32,497 nt of DNA, from assembly GCF_004959935.1 (NCBI RefSeq), contig NZ_SMYN01000018.1, positions 34,495 to 66,991 of the forward strand, written 5' to 3'. The notes under the pieces are model-generated. The model worked only from the letters and a program-made list of their open reading frames with translations. It was not told the DNA's origin and ran no database searches. Of the stretch, positions 1-7,867 are shown one piece after another. The translations under genes and the position numbers were made by a program. Every line of letters starts with the position of its first letter. Position 1 is the stretch's first letter. The DNA is from Falsirhodobacter xinxiangensis (GTDB lineage: Bacteria > Pseudomonadota > Alphaproteobacteria > Rhodobacterales > Rhodobacteraceae).

Positions 1-25
1 CGCCAAAGGTCCCGAAGAACGCTGT

Positions 26-102
26 GCGGTTGTAGCTCAGTTGGTTAGAGTACCGGCCTGTCACGCCGGGGGTCGCGGGTTCGAGCCCCGTCAACCGCGC
101 CA
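26..102 (+). tRNA. tRNA-Asp(GTC), copy 1
   Basis: This is a complete cloverleaf. The acceptor stem GCGGTTG/CAACCGC has 7 of 7 pairs. The D stem is GCTC/GAGT, with one G-U pair. The anticodon stem CCGGC/GCCGG holds the loop CTGTCAC, so the anticodon is GTC (Asp). The T arm carries TTCGAGC. The discriminator base is G, as expected for tRNA-Asp, and the CCA end is encoded. Confidence 0.97.
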
Positions 103-130
103 TTTCGCCAAAGGTCCCGAAGAACGCTGT

Positions 131-207
131 GCGGTTGTAGCTCAGTTGGTTAGAGTACCGGCCTGTCACGCCGGGGGTCGCGGGTTCGAGCCCCGTCAAC
201 CGCGCCA
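131..207 (+). tRNA. tRNA-Asp(GTC), copy 2
   Basis: Base-for-base copy of the tRNA at 26-102: same GTC anticodon, perfect acceptor stem and encoded CCA. It lies 28 nt after copy 1. Confidence 0.97.
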
Positions 208-235
208 TTTCGCCAAAGGTCCCGAAGAACGCTGT

Positions 236-312
236 GCGGTTGTAGCTCAGTTGGTTAGAGTACCGGCCTGTCACGCCGGGGGTCGCGGGTTCGAGCCCCG
301 TCAACCGCGCCA
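236..312 (+). tRNA. tRNA-Asp(GTC), copy 3
   Basis: Identical to copies 1 and 2, with the GTC anticodon and encoded CCA, and separated from copy 2 by the same 28-nt spacer. Confidence 0.97.
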
Positions 313-340
313 TTTCGCCAAAGGTCCCGAAGAACGCTGT

Positions 341-417
341 GCGGTTGTAGCTCAGTTGGTTAGAGTACCGGCCTGTCACGCCGGGGGTCGCGGGTTCGAG
401 CCCCGTCAACCGCGCCA
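341..417 (+). tRNA. tRNA-Asp(GTC), copy 4 (last)
   Basis: Identical to the other three copies. The sequence after its CCA departs from the repeat after three T residues and runs into a rho-independent terminator, so this is the promoter-distal end of the array. Confidence 0.97.
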
Positions 418-423
418 TTTTCA

Positions 424-456
424 AAAGCCGCCCTTCGGGGCGGCTTTCGTATTTTT
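424..456 (+). terminator. Rho-independent terminator of the tRNA-Asp array
   Basis: A 10-bp stem (AAAGCCGCCC / GGGCGGCTTT, arms 424-433 and 438-447) has a stable TTCG tetraloop and is followed by a T-rich run at 450-456. It begins 7 nt after the CCA of the last tRNA. Read on the minus strand, the same stem is followed by TTTT, so it may also stop transcription of the hydrolase pseudogene, whose restored stop codon lies at 456-458. Confidence 0.9.
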
Positions 457-1320
457 CAGCACTTCCGGCGTCGCAAGCGCAATCCGCCAAGAAGTCCCGA
501 GCCTGCCAACGGAAGCGAGCCGGGCAGGCGAGCCGGTGCAACTTCCTCTGAGGCGATGAAGGCACCAATGGCGGCGCCGATCATCTCGGGATAGAGCAGG
601 TATTCGGCGTGGGGAATCCCGTCGGTGCGGTGATTGGTGCGCCGGTCCGCGTAAGATCGGTCGTCGCACAGAAAGAAGGACGCTTTGCCACACCTCGGCC
701 GGCATGGCTGCCGCCGCTGCCTTGGCGTAGTCGTCCATCTCGGGCGGGTCCAGCGGCTTTGAGCGCGAGAACCAGGCGTTCATGATGTCACCGTCGGGGT
801 CGATGGGGTCCTCCATCGCCATGACATTGTCCCACGGCTAGCCGCCGGTTTCACCCTTGCCCAGCGAGGTCGCGAGGAGCACCAGATTGTCCACTCGATC
901 CCCATGCAGGGCTGCAAAGGCTTGCGACACCATCCCGACTAGCGAGTGACCCAGGGCATCGACTTTTTCCAGTCCCATGGCGGAAACGAACAGCGACGCA
1001 TCGTTGGCGAAATCGTTCAGCGTATGGCAACATTCCGGAGTGTTGCTGTCGCCGTGGCTGCGCAGGTCTATTGCGAGAAGGCGGTTGTCGGAAAGATAGG
1101 GTGCCACGTTCGACCACGTCCGACTGCTGTCGGAATAGCCGTGGATCATCAACACTGGATTGCCTTCGGGATTGCCCATCTCGACATAGGCCATTTGCAT
1201 TCCGTTCGGCAGGGTGACGAAGCGTTTTGCATCGACCCAGTCGGCCTGAGACGGGACGGTCGCGGCAAAAGCATTCGTTGCTGCCAGCACAAGTGCCGGC
1301 AGAACCATGCTGGTCTTCAT
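456..1320 (-). pseudogene. Broken exported alpha/beta hydrolase
   Basis: The first part encodes a signal peptide (hydrophobic stretch, then TNAFA) and an alpha/beta-hydrolase core: the HG oxyanion region in MIHGY, DLRSHG, and a nucleophile elbow GHSLVG where GHSxGG is usual. An in-frame TAG at 840-838 ends it at 160 residues. Hydrolase-like sequence resumes in the same frame (PWDN, then DPIDPDGD and MPAEVW), but near 665-680 the frame shifts. In the other frame the coding continues with PHAEYLLYPEMI, which looks like the region of the catalytic histidine, then a tail with a hydrophobic stretch and RRRK, resembling VPLPA/PEP-CTERM sorting tails, to a TGA at 458-456. The middle segment usual in the family, between PAEVW and the histidine, also seems missing. 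At least two lesions make function unlikely. The start is ATG at 1320 with AAGGA just upstream. Confidence 0.82.
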
Positions 1321-1402
1321 TGGTCCTTTCCGTTGTGACTTGATGGCGCGGATTGGGCGGGGCGGTACGTCAATATGGACCCCTGACTTGCGCCTTTATT
1401 GG

Positions 1403-1432
1403 GCCAAGCCGAGATGATCATTTCGGCTTGGC
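1403..1432. repeat. Near-perfect 30-bp palindrome
   Basis: The arms GCCAAGCCGA (1403-1412) and TCGGCTTGGC (1423-1432) are exact reverse complements. The centre ATGATCAT (1414-1421) is itself palindromic, so the whole 30 bp pairs except for one central pair (1413/1422). No T-run follows on either strand, so it does not look like a classical terminator. It lies about 80 bp upstream of the hydrolase pseudogene and 92 bp beyond the stop of the dipeptidase gene. It could be an operator, a recombination or attachment site, or a dispersed repeat. The sequence alone does not decide. Confidence 0.8.
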
Positions 1433-1487
1433 AGGCACATCTGTCCACGCGAGAGAGTGGTGGTCAATAAACTATTAACATGAACTT

Positions 1488-1509
1488 AGTATAAGATATT
1501 TCTTATACT
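1488..1509. repeat. AT-rich inverted repeat after the dipeptidase gene
   Basis: Perfect 9-bp arms (AGTATAAGA / TCTTATACT) surround a 4-nt loop TATT, 14 nt past the stop codon of the minus-strand dipeptidase gene. The surrounding 1465-1510 is much richer in A/T than the rest of the window. It may be a weak terminator or RNA-stabilising hairpin for the dipeptidase message, but no T-run follows on the minus strand. Confidence 0.7.
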
Positions 1510-1523
1510 CCAAGGGGATGCGC

Positions 1524-2882
1524 CTACAGCATCTTGTCCAGCACCCGCGCCCAGGACCGGATGCCTTTGTGAAAACTTTCGACGTCGTATTTCTCGTTCG
1601 GCGAATGGATCTGGTCGTCATCCTTGCCGAAGCCGATCAGCATCGCGTCCATGCCCAGATAGGTCTGGAAATAACCCGCGATCGGGATCGAGCCGCCACA
1701 GCCGACATAGGCGGCGGGGATGCCCCATTCCTCGGACAGGGCGATGCGGGCCTTTTCGAAGGCCGGGTGGTCGATCTGCATGATCCCGGCGGGCGATCCG
1801 GCGACGTCGTGGAATTCGACGCTGCAATCGGCGGGCAGGCGATCGCGGATCCATTGCTCGAACGCGGGCAGGATCGCGTCCGGGTCCTGTTTCGACACCA
1901 GCCGGAAGCTGACCTTGGCATGGGCCTCGGACGGCAGCACGGTCTTGAACCCCGCACCGTTATAGCCGCCCCAGAGGCCGTTCACCTCGGCCGTCGGGCG
2001 CGACCAGATCATCTCCAGCGGGGTGCGGTCCTGTTCGCCTGCGGGGACGGAAAGGCCCACGTCGCCAAGGAAGGTGGCGTGATCGAAGGCCAGTGCCTGC
2101 CACTGCTGGCGGATCGCGTCGGGCAACTCCTCGACCCCGTCATAGAAGCCGGGAACGGTGACGCGGCCCGTGTCGTCGTGCAACTCGGCCAGAATGCGGG
2201 TCATGACATGCAGCGGGTTGGCGGCGATGCCGCCGAACATGCCCGAATGCAGGTCCTTGTTCGGGCCACGGATGGTGAACTCGGCCTTGGCCAGCCCGCG
2301 CAGCATGGTCACGATGGCGGGGGTCTTCGATTCGAACAGGCCCGTGTCGCAGATCAGCGCGATGTCGGCTTTCAACTCGTCCGCGTTTTCCTGCATGAAC
2401 GGGATGAGGGAGGGCGAGCCGGATTCCTCCTCGCCTTCCAGAAAGATCGTGATGCGGCCGGGCAGGGTGCCGTGAACGGATTTCCACGCGCGGCACGCCT
2501 CGATGAAGGTCATCAGCTGGCCCTTGTCGTCCGATGCGCCGCGGCCACGGATCACGCCACCCTCGACCGCCGGATCGAAGGGGTCGCGGTCCCACAGGTT
2601 CAGCGGATCGACCGGCTGCACGTCATAGTGGCCATAGAACAGCACATGCGGGCCCGTCGTCCCGGCATGGGCGACGACCATCGGATGGCCGGGGGTCGGG
2701 CGCTTCGCCGCCTCGAATCCAAGCGAGGCGAGTTCCGCCACCAGCCAATCCGCCGCCCGGTCGCAATCGCCCTTGAAGGCAGGATCGGTCGAGATCGACG
2801 GAATGCGCAGCAGATCAAGCAGGCGATCCGTCGCCTCGGGCAGGGATGTGTCGATCTTGTCCAGCACGGCTGACAGGGACAT
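1524..2882 (-). CDS. M20 family dipeptidase/metallopeptidase
   Basis: This is a 452-residue cytosolic zinc peptidase of the M20/M25/M40 family, close to the M20 dipeptidases annotated in many Proteobacteria. It should hydrolyse short peptides or N-acyl amino acids using a two-metal centre. The family signature is complete: GHYDVQP (metal ligand His85, catalytic Asp87), the ASDDKG bridging aspartate (118/119), LEGEEESGS with the catalytic general base and ligand Glu pair (151/152), Asp179, the dimerisation-lid histidine in LHSG (212), and a late histidine in DQIHSPNE. Length is normal. The ATG at 2882 has AAGGAG six bases upstream. There is no signal peptide. It is divergently arranged with the exported protein at 2981, so the promoters lie between 2883 and 2980. 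The exact substrate cannot be read from the sequence. Confidence 0.93.
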   Translation of the reverse strand: MSLSAVLDKIDTSLPEATDRLLDLLRIPSISTDPAFKGDCDRAADWLVAELASLGFEAAKRPTPGHPMVVAHAGTTGPHVLFYGHYDVQPVDPLNLWDRDPFDPAVEGGVIRGRGASDDKGQLMTFIEACRAWKSVHGTLPGRITIFLEGEEESGSPSLIPFMQENADELKADIALICDTGLFESKTPAIVTMLRGLAKAEFTIRGPNKDLHSGMFGGIAANPLHVMTRILAELHDDTGRVTVPGFYDGVEELPDAIRQQWQALAFDHATFLGDVGLSVPAGEQDRTPLEMIWSRPTAEVNGLWGGYNGAGFKTVLPSEAHAKVSFRLVSKQDPDAILPAFEQWIRDRLPADCSVEFHDVAGSPAGIMQIDHPAFEKARIALSEEWGIPAAYVGCGGSIPIAGYFQTYLGMDAMLIGFGKDDDQIHSPNEKYDVESFHKGIRSWARVLDKML

Positions 2883-2980
2883 GGGGTTCTCCTTCTTCGT
2901 CGCGCGAAGGGTATCAGCCCCACCGCCCCTGTCCAGACCCGCCCCGATGCGCTATCTGTGGGGCCAAACGGAGGTTTTCG

Positions 2981-3523
2981 ATGCGATATCTTGCAGTGCT
3001 GACGATCCTTGCGGCGGGTGCCGCCCATGGTCAGGAAATGAACCGGGGCGCGATTTCGGACATGCTCTATCCCAATGCGAGGACCGAGGTGGAGCTGATG
3101 CCGCAGGACTTTCTGCCCGATGATCAGGCGGCGCTGCTGAAGACGGTCGGCGTCTCGCAGCCCTATTACGGGGCGATCGCGGTATCGCCGGACGAAGGGA
3201 TCATGGTCGAGGCGACCGTGGCGGCGGCGAATTACCACACGACCGAGGCGGCATCCGTGGCCGCGCTTGCGGGCTGCAACGAGGCGCGCAAGGGCGCGCG
3301 GCCCTGCGAGGTGGTCGCGCTGATCCGTCCGCGCGGATGGCAGCCGCACCCGGTCCAGCTTTCGGCAGCGGCGACCGAGGATTTCGAGGCGAACTATCGC
3401 GGCCGCGGCCCGAAGGCCTTTGCGATTTCCAGAACGACCGGCGACTGGGCCTTGGCCGAGACACCCGACGCCGCGCTGGCGGAATGCGGCGCGAACTGCC
3501 ATGTTCTGATGCAGCAGAGATGA
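2981..3523 (+). CDS. Small exported four-cysteine protein, DUF4189-like
   Basis: The protein has 180 residues with a clear signal peptide (hydrophobic LAVLTILAAGAA, likely cut after HGQ at about residue 18), so it should be periplasmic. I do not recognise it with certainty. The mature part shows two weakly repeated blocks: AIAVSPDEG..ALAGC..PCEVVAL (about 65-114) and AFAISRTTG..ALAEC..NCHVLM (about 147-177). Each carries a Cys pair (C99/C109 and C169/C173). This layout resembles the DUF4189 domain, where short strands alternate with disulphide-forming cysteines. The ATG at 2981 is preceded by GGAGG; reading-frame sequence further upstream is non-coding in character. It sits directly upstream of hemA, 112 nt away. 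Relatives in this position may carry an ALA-synthase name, but nothing here supports an enzyme of that kind. Confidence 0.8.
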   Translation: MRYLAVLTILAAGAAHGQEMNRGAISDMLYPNARTEVELMPQDFLPDDQAALLKTVGVSQPYYGAIAVSPDEGIMVEATVAAANYHTTEAASVAALAGCNEARKGARPCEVVALIRPRGWQPHPVQLSAAATEDFEANYRGRGPKAFAISRTTGDWALAETPDAALAECGANCHVLMQQR

Positions 3524-3529
3524 GACTTT

Positions 3530-3568
3530 TGGCGGACGGGGCAAAATGTCCAGTTCCGTCCACCGCCA
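3530..3568. other. Hairpin between the exported protein gene and hemA
   Basis: The arms TGGCGG-ACGG (3530-3539) and CCGTCCACCGCCA (3556-3568) form a 10-bp stem with a 3-nt bulge, starting 7 nt after the stop codon at 3521-3523. No T-run follows, so termination would be weak. It could separate the upstream message from hemA or lie in the hemA leader or operator region. A TAATAT at 3574-3579 is a possible -10 element for hemA, but no convincing -35 is seen. Confidence 0.4.
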
Positions 3569-3635
3569 ATGCCTAATATGACGGCGGCATGAAAACCCCA
3601 GCGAAACCCGGCATCGGGTGTCAGGGAGACGGAAG

Positions 3636-4859
3636 ATGGACTACGATCAGGCACTCGACACCGCGTTGAACCGGCTGCACGAGGAGGGGCGATACCGCAC
3701 CTTCATCGACATCGAGCGACGCAAGGGTGCCTATCCGCACGCCGTGTGGAAGCGCCCGGACGGGACCGAGCGGGACATCACCGTCTGGTGCGGAAACGAC
3801 TATCTGGGCATGGGCCAGCATCCGGCCGTGCTGGCCGCGATGCACGAGGCGCTGGACGCGACGGGTGCGGGATCGGGCGGCACGCGCAACATCTCGGGCA
3901 CCACGCTGTATCACAAGCGGCTGGAGGCAGAGATCGCGGACCTGCACGGGAAGGAGGCCGCGCTGGTCTTCACCTCGGCCTATATCGCGAACGATGCGAC
4001 GCTTTCGACCCTGCCGCAGTTGTTCCACGATCTGGTCATCGTTTCGGACGAATTGAACCACGCCTCGATGATCCAGGGGATCAAGCGGGGACGGTGCGAG
4101 AAGATCATCTTCCGCCATAACGACGTCGCGCATCTGCGCGAAATCCTTGAGGGAATCGAGAAGGGTCGGCCGATCCTTATCGCCTTCGAATCGATCTATT
4201 CGATGGATGGTGATTTTGGGCCGATCCGCGAAATCTGCGATCTGGCTGACGAATTCGGCGCGCTGACCTATCTGGACGAAGTCCACGCCGTTGGCATGTA
4301 TGGCCCCCGCGGCGCGGGCGTGGCCGAACGTGACGGGCTGATGGGCCGGATCGACATCATCAACGGCACGCTGGGCAAGGCATTCGGCGTCTTCGGCGGC
4401 TATATCGCGGCCAGCGCCAAGATGTGCGACGCGGTGCGCTCCTATGCGCCGGGCTTCATCTTCACCACGTCGATTCCGCCTGCGGTTGCGGCGGGTGCGG
4501 CGGCCTCGATCCGGCACCTGAAAACCGACCGGGCGCTGCGCGAAGCGCATCAGACGCAGGCGCGCATCCTGAAGATGCGGCTGAAAGGGCTGGGCTTGCC
4601 GATCATCGACCACGGATCGCACATCGTCCCGGTGCATGTCGGCAACCCCGTCCACTGCAAGATGCTGTCGGATATGCTCTTGGAACAGTTCGGCATTTAC
4701 GTCCAGCCGATCAACTTCCCGACCGTGCCGCGCGGGACGGAAAGGCTGCGCTTCACCCCCTCGCCGGTGCATGGCCCGAAAGAGGTCGATGCGCTGGTTC
4801 GGGCGATGGACAGCCTGTGGGGACATTGCGCGCTGAATCGCGCCGAAATCTCCGCCTGA
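3636..4859 (+). CDS. hemA: 5-aminolevulinate synthase
   Basis: The enzyme condenses glycine and succinyl-CoA to 5-aminolevulinate, the first step of the C4 tetrapyrrole pathway (haem, and bacteriochlorophyll or cobalamin where present). It is a 407-residue PLP enzyme of the alpha-oxoamine synthase family. The N-terminus (MDY..ALD, then [12 protein letters not shown]) and the blocks [48 protein letters not shown] and FTPSPVH all match Rhodobacter-type HemA. The Schiff-base lysine is Lys248, the same number as in R. capsulatus. An in-frame GTG at 3618 would add six residues. I prefer the ATG at 3636 because homologues start there and GGGAGACGGAAG lies just upstream. C4-type HemA is typical of Alphaproteobacteria. 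Confidence 0.97.
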   Translation: MDYDQALDTALNRLHEEGRYRTFIDIERRKGAYPHAVWKRPDGTERDITVWCGNDYLGMGQHPAVLAAMHEALDATGAGSGGTRNISGTTLYHKRLEAEIADLHGKEAALVFTSAYIANDATLSTLPQLFHDLVIVSDELNHASMIQGIKRGRCEKIIFRHNDVAHLREILEGIEKGRPILIAFESIYSMDGDFGPIREICDLADEFGALTYLDEVHAVGMYGPRGAGVAERDGLMGRIDIINGTLGKAFGVFGGYIAASAKMCDAVRSYAPGFIFTTSIPPAVAAGAAASIRHLKTDRALREAHQTQARILKMRLKGLGLPIIDHGSHIVPVHVGNPVHCKMLSDMLLEQFGIYVQPINFPTVPRGTERLRFTPSPVHGPKEVDALVRAMDSLWGHCALNRAEISA

Positions 4860-4970
4860 TAGCATCGGCAGATGCATTTGCCCTTGCCCTGTGGTAAGGC
4901 TTCGGCGAATAGGCAGCCATGAGTCGTCGTCAGAACGGCTCGGGCATTCTGGGGCAGGAAGACAACACGC

Positions 4971-6149
4971 ATGATCTGGCGGAGGAACGCACCTTCGACG
5001 GCCGAAGTCGATAAACCCAAGGGTTTCGACGATTTCGAGTTGCGCCTTGGCGACCTGATGCGCGGCGAACGTGCAACGCTGGGCAAGTCGCTTTTGGACG
5101 TGCAGCGCGAGCTGAAGATCAAGGCGACCTATATCGCCGCGATCGAGAATTGCGACACGTCCGCCTTCGAAAGTCAGGGGTTTATCGCGGGCTACATCCG
5201 GTCCTATTCCCGTTATCTGGGAATGGACCCGGAATGGGCCTATCAGAAGTTCTGCGCCGAGGCGAATTTCACCCTGCATCACGGGATGTCGGCTGGTGCC
5301 TCGCCACAGCGTCCTGTGCCCAAGCGGGGTTCCGAGTTCCGCGATCCGCTGGCCGATCCGAACGCCAAGTTCATCCCGCGCGGCAAACGCTTCGGGGCCG
5401 AGATCGACCTGCGCGCCGTGGGCTCGGTGCTGGTGCTGGCAGCACTGATCGGCGGCATCGGTTACGGCGGCTGGTCCGTGCTGCAAGAAGTGCAGCGCGT
5501 GCAGCTTGCACCCGTCAACCAGGCGCCGGATGTGGTGGCTGAGATGGACCCGCTTTCCAGCGTCGAGGCGGGCGGCGGTCTGGCCATCGTCGAGCCGGAG
5601 AAGCCGCAGGGCGACCTGATGGGGCGCCTCTATCGCCCGCAGGCGCAGGCGCTGGACGTGCCGGTGCTGGTCGCGCGCGACGGGCCGATCGCGGCCATCG
5701 ACCCGCGCCGCCCCGGTTCCGCCCTGCAACGCGCGGGCGATCCGGTCGAACTGGCCGAGGCCGAGATGTTCGGCCCACATATGCCCGAGGGGATGGAGGT
5801 GCCGCAGGTCGTCGCCGCCGCCGCCCCGGCGGTGGAGATTCTGGCCGTCCGCCCGTCTTGGGTGCGCGTCCAGTCGGCAGATGGCACGGTGCTGTTCGAG
5901 AAGATCCTCGAAGCGGGCGAGCGTTACGAGGTTCCGCAGATGGAGGCCCCGGCGGTCTTGCGTGCGGGCAATTCCGGATCGGTCTATTTCGCGGTGAACG
6001 GCAAGGCTTACGGCCCCGCCGCCAGCGGCGCGCAGGTGGTCAAGAACGTCGCACTGACCCCGGATGCGCTGACCGGCAAATACGCGGTCGCGGATCTGAC
6101 GGGCGATGCCGATCTTGCCCGTTATGTGACGGCGGACGCGGGCGAATGA
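4971..6149 (+). CDS. RodZ-like HTH membrane protein
   Basis: The 392-residue protein has the RodZ architecture. An N-terminal helix-turn-helix of the Xre/HTH_25 type (about 22-100: LGDLMRGERATLGKSLLDVQ, then KATYIAAIEN) is followed by a basic segment and one membrane helix (about 148-170). After a long Pro/Ala-rich linker comes a C-terminal DUF4115 domain (about 285-365, with PSWVRVQSADGTVLFEKIL and GNSGSVYFAVNGKAYGP). RodZ couples MreB filaments to the elongasome, so a role in cell-shape control is the best inference; the HTH probably contacts protein rather than DNA. In E. coli, rodZ also precedes ispG, which supports the call. The ATG at 4971 has GGAAG nine bases upstream. Some annotations simply say helix-turn-helix domain protein. 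Confidence 0.85.
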   Translation: MIWRRNAPSTAEVDKPKGFDDFELRLGDLMRGERATLGKSLLDVQRELKIKATYIAAIENCDTSAFESQGFIAGYIRSYSRYLGMDPEWAYQKFCAEANFTLHHGMSAGASPQRPVPKRGSEFRDPLADPNAKFIPRGKRFGAEIDLRAVGSVLVLAALIGGIGYGGWSVLQEVQRVQLAPVNQAPDVVAEMDPLSSVEAGGGLAIVEPEKPQGDLMGRLYRPQAQALDVPVLVARDGPIAAIDPRRPGSALQRAGDPVELAEAEMFGPHMPEGMEVPQVVAAAAPAVEILAVRPSWVRVQSADGTVLFEKILEAGERYEVPQMEAPAVLRAGNSGSVYFAVNGKAYGPAASGAQVVKNVALTPDALTGKYAVADLTGDADLARYVTADAGE

Positions 6150-6218
6150 TCGGCGCGTCAGGTTGCCCCTGCCGCCCGCTGCGCCTATCTTGGCGATGAC
6201 GCAAGCCGGAGCCGTCCC

Positions 6219-7340
6219 ATGTCGCTGAACCACGTCCGCCCCTGGAAGAACATCTACCGTCGCAAGTCGCGCCAGATCATGGTCGGCAACGTGCCGGTGG
6301 GGGGCGATGCGCCGATCTCGGTGCAGACGATGACGAACACGATCACCACCGACATCAAGGCGACCATCGCGCAGGTTCAGGCCGCGGCGGCGGCGGGTGC
6401 GGACATCGTGCGGATTTCGACCCCGGACGAGGAATCGGCCCGTGCGCTGAAGCAGATCACCGCCGAAAGCCCGGTGCCGATCGTGGCCGACATCCACTTT
6501 CACTACAAACGCGCGATCGAGGCGGCGGAGTCGGGCGCGGCCTGCCTGCGGATCAACCCCGGCAATATCGGCGATGCGAAACGCGTGGCCGAGGTCATCA
6601 AGGCGGCCAAGGACCATGGCTGCTCGATCCGCATCGGCGTGAATGCCGGCTCGCTGGAACGGCACCTGCTGGAGAAATACGGCGAGCCTTGCCCCGATGC
6701 GATGGTCGAATCCGGCATGGACCACATCAAGATTCTGCAGGACAACGATTTCCACGAATTCAAGATCAGCGTGAAGGCGTCGGACGTGTTCCTGTCGGCC
6801 GCGGCCTATCAAGCGCTGGCCGAGGTGACCGATGCCCCGATCCACCTTGGCATCACCGAGGCGGGGGGGCTTGTTTCCGGCACCGTGAAATCGGCAATCG
6901 GTCTGGGCAACCTTCTGTGGATGGGGATCGGCGACACGATCCGCGTCTCGTTGTCCGCCGATCCGGTCGAGGAAGTGAAGGTCGGGTATGAGATCCTGAA
7001 ATCGCTGGGCCTGCGCCATCGCGGCGTCACGATCATCTCCTGCCCAAGCTGCGCGCGTCAGGGATTCGACGTCATCAAGACCGTGCAGACGCTGGAGGAT
7101 CGGCTCGCGCATGTCACCACCTCGATGAGCCTGTCGATCATCGGCTGCGTCGTGAACGGGCCGGGCGAGGCGCTGATGACCGATATCGGCTTCACCGGCG
7201 GCGGGGCGGGCAGCGGCATGGTCTATCAGGCCGGCAAGCAGATTCACAAGCTGGGCAACGAAAAGATGATCGACCACATCGTCGAGATGGTCGAAGCAAA
7301 GGCCGCCGAGATCGAGGCCTCCGCGCAGGCCGCCGAGTGA
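6219..7340 (+). CDS. ispG: 4-hydroxy-3-methylbut-2-enyl diphosphate synthase
   Basis: IspG (GcpE) converts methylerythritol cyclodiphosphate to HMBPP in the non-mevalonate isoprenoid pathway, using a [4Fe-4S] cluster. The 373-residue protein has a TIM-barrel N-terminal part ([14 protein letters not shown], then [12 protein letters not shown] and LRINPGNIG). Its C-terminal cluster domain has Cys275 and Cys278 in [11 protein letters not shown], Cys310 in [10 protein letters not shown] and the fourth ligand Glu317, the same pattern as E. coli IspG (C270, C273, C305, E312). It is of the short bacterial type without the plant insert. It lies 69 nt after the RodZ-like gene and overlaps the next gene by 4 nt, so the three may form an operon. 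Confidence 0.97.
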   Translation: MSLNHVRPWKNIYRRKSRQIMVGNVPVGGDAPISVQTMTNTITTDIKATIAQVQAAAAAGADIVRISTPDEESARALKQITAESPVPIVADIHFHYKRAIEAAESGAACLRINPGNIGDAKRVAEVIKAAKDHGCSIRIGVNAGSLERHLLEKYGEPCPDAMVESGMDHIKILQDNDFHEFKISVKASDVFLSAAAYQALAEVTDAPIHLGITEAGGLVSGTVKSAIGLGNLLWMGIGDTIRVSLSADPVEEVKVGYEILKSLGLRHRGVTIISCPSCARQGFDVIKTVQTLEDRLAHVTTSMSLSIIGCVVNGPGEALMTDIGFTGGGAGSGMVYQAGKQIHKLGNEKMIDHIVEMVEAKAAEIEASAQAAE

Positions 7341-7867
7341 TCTTCATCACCCACCCGGAGGTCGAGGTCGATCCCGACCGCCCGGTGACGCGTTGGCGCC
7401 TGTCGGAGAAGGGCATCGCCCGGATGCGTACCTTTGCCGAAACCGCGCCGCCCTTCCGCGCGATCTGGGCCAGCGCCGAGACCAAGGCGATCGAAGCGGC
7501 GGGCATCCTTGCCGCTGCGCAGGGATGCGGCATCCGCGTTCATCCGGGGCTGGGCGAAAACGACCGGTCCTCCGCCGGCTTTCTGCCTCCGCCAGAGTTC
7601 GAGGCTGCAGCGGACATGTTCTTCGCCGAACCGGAGCTGAGCTTTCGCGGGTGGGAGACGGCGCGTGCGGCGCAGGATCGCGTCGTAGCTGCGTTTCGGG
7701 ACATCCAAGGCGAAGACGTCGCCATCGTCGCACATGGTGCGGTCGGCACGCTTCTGCGCTGTCATCTGGCCGGGCTGCCGATCTCTCGCGATGACGATCA
7801 GCCCGGGCAGGGGCATTACTGGCGGCTGGTGGATGGCCAGCCGACCGAATGGCTTTCGATCACTTAG
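7337..7867 (+). CDS. Histidine phosphatase family protein, RHG motif altered
   Basis: This 176-residue protein of the phosphoglycerate-mutase/histidine-phosphatase superfamily starts with GTG inside the last codons of ispG (GTGA, 4-nt overlap), so translation is probably coupled. The usual RHG at the first strand is THP in this protein (IFITHPEV). The phospho-accepting histidine is kept (His6), but the preceding arginine that binds phosphate is a threonine. The second core histidine lies in [10 protein letters not shown], and the [12 protein letters not shown] segment is the usual SxxxRAxxTA region, again without its arginine. Similar THPEV proteins occur in related bacteria, so this looks like a subfamily trait, not decay. 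The substrate is unknown. Its 3' end overlaps the convergent DsbA-like gene by 8 bp. Confidence 0.83.
   Translation: MIFITHPEVEVDPDRPVTRWRLSEKGIARMRTFAETAPPFRAIWASAETKAIEAAGILAAAQGCGIRVHPGLGENDRSSAGFLPPPEFEAAADMFFAEPELSFRGWETARAAQDRVVAAFRDIQGEDVAIVAHGAVGTLLRCHLAGLPISRDDDQPGQGHYWRLVDGQPTEWLSIT

Larger units (their letters stand above)
1..417 (+). repeat. Tandem array of 105-bp units, each carrying tRNA-Asp
   Basis: A 105-bp unit, made of a 77-nt tRNA gene and a 28-nt spacer, repeats without any difference that I can see, with tRNAs starting at 26, 131, 236 and 341. The first 25 bases of the window match the last 25 bases of the internal spacer, so the array, or at least one more spacer, continues beyond the left edge. 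The spacer has no obvious promoter and the only terminator follows the last copy, so the copies are probably one transcript processed by RNases. Identity in the spacer as well as the tRNA points to recent duplication or gene conversion. An assembly error in copy number is possible. Confidence 0.93.

Noticed and set aside
41-559. A 172-codon frame with a repeated protein sequence across the tRNA array
   Set aside because: It is the tRNA repeat read as protein. The four cloverleaf genes explain the repetition, and no ribosome site precedes the frame.
456-1320. Idea that the hydrolase remnant and tRNA array mark a genomic island with an attachment site
   Set aside because: No integrase, no partial tRNA 3' end repeat further inside the window, and base composition returns to normal at once. 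The flanking genes are housekeeping.
1518-2873. A plus-strand frame of 451 codons opposite the dipeptidase gene
   Set aside because: The minus strand carries complete M20 metal-site motifs and a good ribosome site; the plus frame shows neither.
3621-7277. A 1218-codon antisense frame running through hemA, the RodZ-like gene and ispG
   Set aside because: All three sense genes share the same frame modulo 3, and the antisense frame is codon-aligned with them. Its stops would need TTA, CTA or TCA in the sense genes, which high-GC codon use avoids. The product is Arg/His/Asp-rich with no family features.
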